From: Bacteroidales bacterium
GTDB lineage: Bacteria > Bacteroidota > Bacteroidia > Bacteroidales > UBA932
Direction: 5' to 3'
Assembly: GCA_017551215.1 (NCBI GenBank)
Contig: JAFZMA010000251.1
Location: forward strand, 1-11,890
Length of the DNA stretch: 11,890 nucleotides
Shown piece by piece: positions 6,187 to 11,890 of this stretch. The notes beneath the pieces were generated by a model. The model was not told the DNA's origin. It made no database searches and worked only from the letters and a program-made list of their open reading frames with translations. Each line of letters opens with the position of its first letter. Position 1 is the first letter of the stretch. The translations under genes were made by a program, and so were the position numbers.

Positions 6187-6825
6187 ATGGCAGAATTAAA
6201 AATCGGTGAAATAAGCAAGCCGCGCTTTGAATTCCGCAGCTTCGGCCAGTGCTTCTGCGAGGCTCACAAGAGAATGGCTCGTCTTTCTGCTCCTGTTCCC
6301 GAGAAGGTTTGGGAAAGGCAGAGTGATGAAATCTATATCATTTCCGCAAAGAACGACATCAACAATACCAAGATCCGCGATGGAAAGATGGACATCAAGA
6401 CATTTGTCCAGAGTGTAGACGGACTTGAGCAGTGGAACCCTCTGATGAAGGGAGAGTTTCCTATCAGCCGCGAGGTTCTGGAGAAGGAAGTTTTCCCTGC
6501 ATTCATGGTTGAGATGCCGGCTCTTACAAAGGATACCTATACATACGAGGAATTCATAGAAATGGTAAAGGCCAATCCAGATCTTGCAGCCGTAAGAGTT
6601 CACAAGCAGCGTTTCGGCTATATGGTAAACAATACTATCTGCGAGGTTGGCAATGTGCTTATCAACGGAGCCAAGGTGGTTACCATCAATTCCGAGTCCA
6701 CTGAAATAGAGGACATCAAGAAGACCATCAAGGACGTTGGTCTGGAGGGTGTGGAGAACATCAACTATCTCCAGGCTATCAAGCGCGTTATCGGCATGAG
6801 TGACAAACCATTAGCAAACGAATAA
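6187..6825 (+). CDS. Uncharacterised protein with CYTH/triphosphate-tunnel-like pattern
   Basis: I do not recognise a named family for this 212-residue soluble protein. It has no signal peptide or membrane segment. Its pattern resembles the CYTH (triphosphate tunnel) fold. There is an early strand 'FEFRSFG' (14-20). It is followed by 'TKIRDGKMDIKTF' (61-73), which parallels the 'VRVR...ITIK' strands of the neighbouring CYTH protein. A C-terminal 'VVTINSESTEIEDIKKTI ... GLEGVENINYLQAIKRVI' (164-202) parallels the 'EVE ... LGL ... SYxxLL' ending of CyaB/thiamine-triphosphatase-type CYTH proteins. The canonical N-terminal ExExK is not intact. It starts 17 bases after the lipoprotein and is separated by one base from a true CYTH gene, which supports a shared role in tri- or polyphosphate chemistry. 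The fold assignment is inference; a new family is possible. Confidence 0.6.
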   Translation: MAELKIGEISKPRFEFRSFGQCFCEAHKRMARLSAPVPEKVWERQSDEIYIISAKNDINNTKIRDGKMDIKTFVQSVDGLEQWNPLMKGEFPISREVLEKEVFPAFMVEMPALTKDTYTYEEFIEMVKANPDLAAVRVHKQRFGYMVNNTICEVGNVLINGAKVVTINSESTEIEDIKKTIKDVGLEGVENINYLQAIKRVIGMSDKPLANE

Positions 6826-6826
6826 C

Positions 6827-7297
6827 ATGGCACAGGAAATAGAACGCAAATTCTTGGTTAAAGGCGACTTCAAGGATGCCGCCTTCAAGGCTACCCGCAT
6901 TACCCAGGGTTATCTCAGCAGTGTGCCTGAGAGAACAGTACGCGTACGCGTCAAGGGCGACAAGGGATTCATCACCATCAAGGGCATTGGTTCCGACAGT
7001 GGTGCAAGCCGTTTCGAGTGGGAGAAGGAAATACCTGTTTCCGAGGTTCAGGATCTTCTCAAGATATGCGAGCCGGGCGTAATAGACAAGACAAGATATC
7101 TTGTAAAGGCCGGTGAGCATACTTTTGAGGTAGACGAGTTCTACGGAGACAACGAGGGTCTTACCGTCGCTGAGGTTGAACTTGGAAGCGAGAACGAGGC
7201 TTTCGTAAAGCCGGAATGGCTGGGTGAAGAAGTCACCGGAGATGTGAAGTATTACAACTCCATGCTGATGAAGAACCCGTACAAGAACTGGAAGTAA
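6827..7297 (+). CDS. CYTH domain protein, probable inorganic triphosphatase
   Basis: This 156-residue single-domain protein belongs to the short bacterial triphosphate tunnel metalloenzymes (NeuTTM-like), which hydrolyse inorganic tripolyphosphate with Mg or Mn. The full residue set of the tunnel is visible: EIERK (4-8, the ExExK signature), ITQGYL (25-30), RVR (39-41), TIK (50-52), E64/E66, R90, EVDEF (101-105) and AEVEL (115-119). The closing 'GDVKYYNSML' is also typical. The enzyme looks active and cytoplasmic. Its stop overlaps the start of the transporter gene as TAATG, so the two are probably translationally coupled. Other small triphosphates, such as thiamine triphosphate, are possible substrates. 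Confidence 0.9.
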   Translation: MAQEIERKFLVKGDFKDAAFKATRITQGYLSSVPERTVRVRVKGDKGFITIKGIGSDSGASRFEWEKEIPVSEVQDLLKICEPGVIDKTRYLVKAGEHTFEVDEFYGDNEGLTVAEVELGSENEAFVKPEWLGEEVTGDVKYYNSMLMKNPYKNWK

Positions 7298-8871
7298 TGG
7301 ATGTTCTGGACCTGAACAACTATAAGATCGAGAAGCTGCCGAAGATGCAGAAATCCGGCTTTGAGCGGACTATGCAGCGCTTCGGCGGCCCTCTCGCTAT
7401 CTTGGTGTTCATCCTGTTGTATTATGTTGCCAAGATTTCTTTCCTGGATAATCTTGACACAGGTTCCCTCTCGGGTGCTGCGTTAAAGCGTTTCAATGAG
7501 CTGGGGTTCGACGGTTTTGTCAGGGCTAACTATGCCATGCTCGCCATCTTTGCGGCGGCCATCGTACTCTGGATAACCGAGGCCATTCCTAATTATCTGA
7601 CCTCCCTCATTGTCATACTCGCGATAGTGTTGACCAACATCACAACTGACAAGGTTGCATACGCGCAGCTGGGACATCCTGTAATGTGGCTGAACATACT
7701 CTCTTTCGTGCTGGCTTCCATGCTTGTGAAGACACAGGTTGCCAAACGTTTTGCTCTTTGGTTCGTTATCAAGTTTGGCAAGAGTGCGGGGGGAGTTATT
7801 TTCAGCTTCATCATCATTAATCTGGTATTGTCTGCTTTTATCTCAGCGACAACTGCCAAGGCCGCAATCTTGCTGCCTATAATGATGGTGATTTGCGCCA
7901 TTTACGGTGCCACTGGCGGAGAGAACCGCAACAACTTTGGACGTAACCTGATGCTCCAGAACCTTTTCCAGATTAACCTGGGAGCCAATGCCTTCCTTAC
8001 AGGCTCGGGAGCCACGCTTCTGGCGGGATCCCTGATTGCGGGAGCCCTTGGCATCGGTTCTTTCAGCTATCAGGACTGGTTCAAGGCAGCCTTTCCGATG
8101 AGTGTGCTCCTCATTCTGATTGGCTGGTTCGTTGGAACAAAGATCATCTTCAGGATGAAGAAAGAGGAGAAGAAGCCTCAGATTGAGGGCGGAATGGAAA
8201 GGCTCCGCGAGGAGCTCAAAGCCATGGGCAAGATGAAGGGTATCGAGTACAGGGCTATTGCTATCTTCCTTTGCGTGCTGATTCTGTGGGCAACCGACAA
8301 GCAGCACGGCATTAACCAGACAGCAGTTGCCTTCCTGGGTGCCGTTGTGGCCCTGATGCCTAAGATTGGAATTGTCAAATGGAACGACGTTGACATTCCA
8401 TGGCACCTTCTCCTGTTCTCGGCCGGAGCCTATACCCTGGGAGCCGGTCTGGATGCAACAGGTCTTCCGGGAACAGCGGTTAACGCGGCATTTGCCTCAA
8501 TGGGGATCACGGCACAGACGCCTTACTGGGCTCTGTATATGATACTTACGAGCACCATGCTCCTTAGTGCCCTGATTTTCCAGAGCAAGACCATGCAGAC
8601 GCTCATCTTTGTTCCGATTGCGATAGGTGTGGCCCAGAGTTTCGGCTATCCGGTAATGAGCCTGGCGTTCCCGATTGCCATGCTGGTAGGACACGTTTAC
8701 GTGCTTCCTTTCAACAGCAAGCCGGCAGCCCTGCTCTATACCACCAACCAGTACGGCTGGAGCGACACTTTCAAGTTCGGAATTACTATGATGTTCATCA
8801 GCTGGCTGATGATACTTCTCTGGGGCCAGACCGTGCTTCACTGGTTCGGCTACACCCCGGGATTATTTTAA
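7297..8871 (+). CDS. DASS/SLC13 family anion transporter with altered SNT motifs
   Basis: This 524-residue inner-membrane transporter has about 11-12 hydrophobic segments and the divalent anion:sodium symporter layout, including 'LWITEAIPNYLTSLIVILAI' near 91-110, 'GSGATLLAGSLI' near 236-247 and 'LPFNSKPAALLYTTNQYGWS' near 470-489. The two signature SNT motifs that bind sodium and the substrate carboxylate in VcINDY-type carriers read SAT (183-185, in SATTAKAAILLPI) and SKT (430-432, in FQSKTMQTLIFVPI), so both Asn residues are replaced. The N-terminus has an extra hydrophilic stretch of about 30 residues. DASS carriers move dicarboxylates, citrate, sulfate or, in the yeast Pho87/90/91 branch, phosphate. 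Given its neighbours, an inorganic anion such as phosphate is plausible but unproven. Confidence 0.82.
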   Translation: MDVLDLNNYKIEKLPKMQKSGFERTMQRFGGPLAILVFILLYYVAKISFLDNLDTGSLSGAALKRFNELGFDGFVRANYAMLAIFAAAIVLWITEAIPNYLTSLIVILAIVLTNITTDKVAYAQLGHPVMWLNILSFVLASMLVKTQVAKRFALWFVIKFGKSAGGVIFSFIIINLVLSAFISATTAKAAILLPIMMVICAIYGATGGENRNNFGRNLMLQNLFQINLGANAFLTGSGATLLAGSLIAGALGIGSFSYQDWFKAAFPMSVLLILIGWFVGTKIIFRMKKEEKKPQIEGGMERLREELKAMGKMKGIEYRAIAIFLCVLILWATDKQHGINQTAVAFLGAVVALMPKIGIVKWNDVDIPWHLLLFSAGAYTLGAGLDATGLPGTAVNAAFASMGITAQTPYWALYMILTSTMLLSALIFQSKTMQTLIFVPIAIGVAQSFGYPVMSLAFPIAMLVGHVYVLPFNSKPAALLYTTNQYGWSDTFKFGITMMFISWLMILLWGQTVLHWFGYTPGLF

Positions 8872-8892
8872 ACAATTAAATACAAAGGAATT

Positions 8893-9513
8893 ATGGCAAT
8901 CGACTGGAACTTTATACTTAGAATATTCATAGCAGGACTCCTTGGAGGACTTATCGGATTTGAAAGGGAGATGCGGGCCAAGGAAGCCGGAGTGCGTACC
9001 CACTTTGTGGTTGCGCTGGGCAGTGCCCTGTTCATGATTATTTCCCAATTCGCCTTCAAGGGCGTTCACGACGAGGCCCGAGTGGCGGCTCAGGTGGTTT
9101 CCGGAATCGGTTTCATAGGTGCCGGCGTAATCATATTCCAGAAGAACGCGGTCCGCGGCGTAACAACCGCGGCCGGTCTCTGGGTTGCTGCAGCCATAGG
9201 CCTTACCTGTGGAGCCGAGATGTATTCACTGGCAATTGCAGCTTCTCTGTTCACCATTATTTGTCTTGAAGCAATGCATATAATTACACACAGGATAGGC
9301 GAGAAGGCTCTGACTATCAACATATTTTCCGTTAGCAGCGAGCAACTGTCGGGGATAATAAAATCTATCAAGGACATGGGAGCTGATATCCAGCTCCTGA
9401 CCGTGGCCGACAATGTTGCAACCTTCCAGCTCCACGTAAAGCAGAAAGATTATCTGTCCACCATAGACAAGCTCCTTCTTCTCTGCAAAGGCTTGAAGCT
9501 TGAAATCTCATAG
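8893..9513 (+). CDS. MgtC/SapB family inner-membrane protein
   Basis: This 206-residue protein has an N-terminal membrane domain of about five hydrophobic segments and a soluble C-terminal ACT-like domain (about 140-206). MgtC signatures are clear: 'GGLIGFEREMRAKEAGVRTH' with 'VALGSALFMIIS', then 'VVSGIGFIGAGVII', and 'VRGVTTAAGLWVAAAIGL'. In Salmonella MgtC restrains the F1Fo ATPase and acts on phosphate uptake through PhoR. Homologues elsewhere are annotated as Mg transporters without good proof. An AAAGGA (8884-8889) just before the ATG is the best Shine-Dalgarno-like site in this operon. It is the last gene before a strong terminator and 21 bases after the transporter, so it probably belongs to the same transcript. 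Confidence 0.9.
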   Translation: MAIDWNFILRIFIAGLLGGLIGFEREMRAKEAGVRTHFVVALGSALFMIISQFAFKGVHDEARVAAQVVSGIGFIGAGVIIFQKNAVRGVTTAAGLWVAAAIGLTCGAEMYSLAIAASLFTIICLEAMHIITHRIGEKALTINIFSVSSEQLSGIIKSIKDMGADIQLLTVADNVATFQLHVKQKDYLSTIDKLLLLCKGLKLEIS

Positions 9514-9537
9514 TTATTAGGCGAATGTGCTTTTAGG

Positions 9538-9569
9538 GCGGTGGCATCAAAAGGTGCCATCGCTTTTTT
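9538..9569 (+). terminator. Rho-independent terminator closing the operon
   Basis: GCGGTGGCA (9538-9546) pairs with TGCCATCGC (9555-9563), nine pairs including one G-U, with an 8-nt loop. Six T residues follow at 9564-9569. It lies 25 bases after the mgtC stop. Confidence 0.9.
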
Positions 9570-9594
9570 CATATTGCGGGTTTGGTTATATTTG
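9564..9594 (+). promoter_or_regulatory. Promoter for the GH29 fucosidase gene
   Basis: TATATTTG (9587-9594) matches the Bacteroidota -7 consensus. With 19 nt spacing the -33 element falls on TTTT (9564-9567), inside the T tract of the preceding terminator, which is a compact arrangement. Transcription should begin near 9600, about 20-30 nt before the start codon. Confidence 0.65.
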
Positions 9595-9619
9595 CTAGGA
9601 ATAATGATTATCGAGCAGT

Positions 9620-11014
9620 ATGTTTATAATGAGGAAATCATTCTTTTTTATAGTTGCAGTTTTGTTTGCCGGTGGTGTTTTTGCTCAGGATAGGGAGGAT
9701 GTTGTAAAACAGGCAGATGGCTACCAGTGGCCTACAGATGAGGCTGTGCTCCAGAAACTTGACAGATGGCAGGACCTTAAGTTTGGCGTGCTGATGCACT
9801 GGGGAATCTACTCCGTGCCAGGAATAATTGAATCCTGGAGCATTTGCAACGAGGACTGGATAAGGAGGCCGGAAGGAAGTGTATACGAGGATTACAAGAA
9901 GTGGTATTTTGGGCTCAGCGATGAGTTCAACCCCGTAAAATTCAATCCGGAGCAGTGGGCCGAGGTCTTTGCCCGCGCGGGAATGAAATACATGATTTTC
10001 ACCACCAAGCATCACGACGGGTTCTGCATGTTCGATTCTGATTATTCAGATTACGGAATTGCACACGGCCCGTTCAAGGATAATCCAAAGAAGGATGTTT
10101 CAAAGTATGTGTTTGACGCCTTCCGTGCTAAAGGATTTATGACAGGTGCATACTTTTCCAAGCCGGACTGGCATCACAAGGGATTCTGGAACCCATACTA
10201 CGCTACTCCAAACCGCCGTCCGAACTATGACATCAAGAAGCATCCGGAATGGTGGCAGAGCTATGTAAAATACACTCAGAATCAGCTCAATGAGCTGACT
10301 GGAGGTAAATACGGAAAACTGGACATTCTCTGGCTGGACGGAGGGTGGATAACCGGAGACCAGGTGGGAATCAACGAGATACTCCCTGATGCCAGAAAGG
10401 TAAGCCCGGGCCTTATTTGCGTGGACCGCACAATCAAGGGCCCCAACGAGAACTACCAGACTCCGGAACAATCCATACCAAAGACTCAGATCAACCATCC
10501 GTGGGAAAGCTGTATCACTCTTACATACAGTTGGGGATGGGTTCCCAACCCTGAATTCAAGTCTTCCAGGAAGGTAATCGGCCTGCTTGCGGAAATTGTG
10601 GCAAAGGGAGGCTGCCTGGTTCTTGGCGTAGGCCCCACTCCGGAAGGCCTGATAGAAGACAAGGCAATTGAGATACTTGATGAGATAGGGGATTGGCTTT
10701 CCCGCTGCGGAGAAGCCATTTACTCGACCCGTACTGTAGATGAATACCGCAATGGAAATCTGTGGTTTACAAGAGCCAAGGACGGGAAGACCCTATATGC
10801 AGTTTATGCTCTTGGCGATGGCGAGTCATTGCCCGATTCAGTATATTGGAATGGATATATGGGATATCTTCCGGAAGGAAGCAAGGTGGTGCTTCTTAAT
10901 TCTGGCAAAATCCTTAAGGTGAAAAGTAGAGATGGACTTCAAACCGTAAGGCTGCCCCAAAACCTCAAACAGGAGCCACTTGCCTTTAAAATAGAAGTAC
11001 AAAAGCTCGATTAG
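9620..11014 (+). CDS. Secreted GH29 alpha-L-fucosidase
   Basis: This retaining glycoside hydrolase of family 29 releases terminal alpha-L-fucose from glycans. Up to 464 residues are encoded. A signal peptide is clear (VFA/QDRED), so the enzyme is periplasmic. Landmarks are HWG (60-62), TKHHDGF (129-135) and 'LDILWLDGGW' (234-243), in which D240 is the expected nucleophile. E283 and E296 are candidates for the acid/base, which varies in this family. 'KGGCLVLGVGPTPEGLI' matches the family's 'GGNLLLNVGPxxDG'. The C-terminus is a short beta-rich region with no carbohydrate-binding module. ATG 9629 (MRKSFFF) is an equally good or better start for the signal peptide. The gene has its own promoter, and no susC/susD pair or fucose catabolic gene is in view. 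Confidence 0.92.
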   Translation: MFIMRKSFFFIVAVLFAGGVFAQDREDVVKQADGYQWPTDEAVLQKLDRWQDLKFGVLMHWGIYSVPGIIESWSICNEDWIRRPEGSVYEDYKKWYFGLSDEFNPVKFNPEQWAEVFARAGMKYMIFTTKHHDGFCMFDSDYSDYGIAHGPFKDNPKKDVSKYVFDAFRAKGFMTGAYFSKPDWHHKGFWNPYYATPNRRPNYDIKKHPEWWQSYVKYTQNQLNELTGGKYGKLDILWLDGGWITGDQVGINEILPDARKVSPGLICVDRTIKGPNENYQTPEQSIPKTQINHPWESCITLTYSWGWVPNPEFKSSRKVIGLLAEIVAKGGCLVLGVGPTPEGLIEDKAIEILDEIGDWLSRCGEAIYSTRTVDEYRNGNLWFTRAKDGKTLYAVYALGDGESLPDSVYWNGYMGYLPEGSKVVLLNSGKILKVKSRDGLQTVRLPQNLKQEPLAFKIEVQKLD

Positions 11015-11016
11015 TT

Positions 11017-11046
11017 ATTGTGGATTCCGGGTTTGTTGTATATTTA
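11017..11046 (+). promoter_or_regulatory. Weak candidate promoter for the last gene
   Basis: TATATTTA (11039-11046) differs from the -7 consensus TAnnTTTG at one position. ATTG (11017-11020) lies 18 nt upstream as a poor -33 match. The start codon would follow about 20 nt downstream of the -7 box. There is no terminator after the fucosidase stop, so read-through could also supply transcription. Confidence 0.4.
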
Positions 11047-11066
11047 CATGCAAAACAATCATAGTT

Positions 11067-11890
11067 ATGAAAAGAAATACCATAACTTTAACCGTAGCGC
11101 TGATCTCTTTTCTTCTTATTCACGAAGGGACATACGCGCAAGTCACTCCTGTAAGCAATGCCGCTTGTGCGGAATGCGGAGGAGTAGGGTCACACAAGCC
11201 GTCCTGCCGCCATTACGTAGCTCCAAACAATGACTCTGAGAGTTCATCGCAAAGCAGCAGTACTACTCTTAAGCCCAATGTCCGCCAATCTACCAAGGGC
11301 GATGAACCTTATACAGACAGTAATAATTTTTCTTCAGTTGAGGGCAAGCCTCTGACTAACAAGGAGTACTGGAGCATATTGATGGATGCCTGCACAGTGT
11401 GCGGAGCCAAGAACAACCATTCGCACACGGAGGATTGTGTTATTGGCAGAAGTTATAAATGGTATAAAGAGTATTCCAACCAAGGCAAAAAGTGGGATGC
11501 CATCCGTATGAGGGACAATATCGTTCAGTTGAAACTCAACACGGCAAAAGGAAAGGCAATGCTTGCCGCCATGAGAAACACTTCCGGCTCCAAACCTTCA
11601 AATTCAACAACAACCAGTTCGGTATCCAAACCATCCACAAATGCCAGCACGAGTCTGAAGGACTATACCCCGGCACCGGAAAAACCGAAACTAGCTGTGG
11701 GTAACCCTGTTATGCCACGCCCGGTAATGGTCCGCACTCCGGAGTTTTCCGGAATAAACGAGCACAGCATAGTCTATGACAAACCTCAAAGCATAGACGG
11801 AGAGCATCCTTGGGGAACTGTGGATATGAACGCTTTTCGCCAAAGCCAGAAAGGCGGCTGGGGGGTCTTCGCCGATTATGACATTGAGCG
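11067..11890 (+). CDS. Secreted protein with two Cys/His zinc-knuckle-like motifs (3' end outside window)
   Basis: An open frame starts at ATG 11067 and runs without a stop to the window end, 274 residues so far. It begins with a signal peptide (MKRNTITLTV..., cleavage likely after TYA/Q), so it is exported. Two related motifs follow: C34-x2-C37-x5-H43-x3-C47 and C109-x2-C112-x7-H120-x3-C124, each with CGx and His residues like a small zinc ribbon or knuckle. Residues 53-90 and 170-200 are Ser/Thr/Asn-rich and probably disordered. 201-230 is Pro-rich, and a more ordered segment starts near 245 ('HPWGTVDMNAFRQSQKGGWG'). I do not recognise the family and the C-terminal domain may be cut off. 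Codon use looks coding throughout. Its relation to the fucosidase is unclear. Confidence 0.75.
   Translation, partial: MKRNTITLTVALISFLLIHEGTYAQVTPVSNAACAECGGVGSHKPSCRHYVAPNNDSESSSQSSSTTLKPNVRQSTKGDEPYTDSNNFSSVEGKPLTNKEYWSILMDACTVCGAKNNHSHTEDCVIGRSYKWYKEYSNQGKKWDAIRMRDNIVQLKLNTAKGKAMLAAMRNTSGSKPSNSTTTSSVSKPSTNASTSLKDYTPAPEKPKLAVGNPVMPRPVMVRTPEFSGINEHSIVYDKPQSIDGEHPWGTVDMNAFRQSQKGGWGVFADYDIE

Noticed and set aside
7843..8406. Long minus-strand open frame opposite the DASS gene
   Set aside because: It resembles no family, is low-complexity in composition and is explained by codon bias of the plus-strand gene.
11018..11704. Short plus-strand open frames near 11018-11233 and 11492-11704
   Set aside because: They are out of frame with the signal-peptide-bearing gene that starts at 11067 and stays open to the window end.

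Overview
The window is about 11.9 kb of roughly 50% G+C bacterial DNA, almost certainly from a member of the Bacteroidales. The evidence is as follows: the promoters match the Bacteroidota sigma factor consensus (TTTG, about 19 nt, TAnnTTTG); Shine-Dalgarno sequences are mostly weak or absent; and the gene content includes an acidic-tailed lipoprotein, a LuxR-type helix-turn-helix regulator that starts its domain with an 'LTENERK' motif, an OprP-type porin and a secreted GH29 fucosidase. No mobile element, CRISPR array or origin is visible. Nearly all genes are on the plus strand and tightly packed.

Layout. (1) 1-789 is the 3' part of anmK (peptidoglycan recycling). (2) 803-1446 is a small translation-related unit: a consensus promoter, a structured leader, rplS (ribosomal protein bL19), a tRNA-Arg(ACG) and a strong rho-independent terminator. 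(3) 1447-1649 is a non-coding control region with a perfect 13-bp inverted repeat and four copies of a CTACA motif in front of a promoter. (4) 1677-9513 holds eight genes on one strand with gaps of at most 29 bp, two TAATG stop/start overlaps, no internal terminator that I can see, and one terminator at 9538-9569. In order they encode a DUF47 (PhoU-like) protein, a PiT-like membrane domain fused to a coiled coil and LuxR HTH, an OprO/OprP-family porin, a lamin-tail-domain lipoprotein, a CYTH-like protein, a CYTH triphosphatase, a DASS/SLC13 transporter and MgtC. (5) 9620-11014 is a secreted GH29 alpha-L-fucosidase with its own promoter. (6) 11067 to the window end is an incomplete gene for a secreted protein with two Cys/His zinc-knuckle-like motifs.

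How the genes fit together. The eight-gene block looks like a phosphate or polyphosphate uptake and sensing operon. DUF47 proteins normally partner PiT phosphate permeases, and OprP-type porins are outer-membrane channels for phosphate or pyrophosphate. CYTH proteins hydrolyse or bind inorganic triphosphate, some DASS transporters carry phosphate, and MgtC is tied to phosphate homeostasis in enterobacteria. The striking member is the second gene. Its membrane half follows the layout of a PiT permease but lacks the PiT substrate motifs, and it is joined to a DNA-binding domain. The adjacent DUF47 protein also appears to lack several of its family's acidic metal ligands. I infer that a transporter/regulator pair has been converted into a membrane-bound phosphate sensor that controls transcription, possibly of its own operon. 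The domain calls rest on reading motifs by eye and need profile searches.
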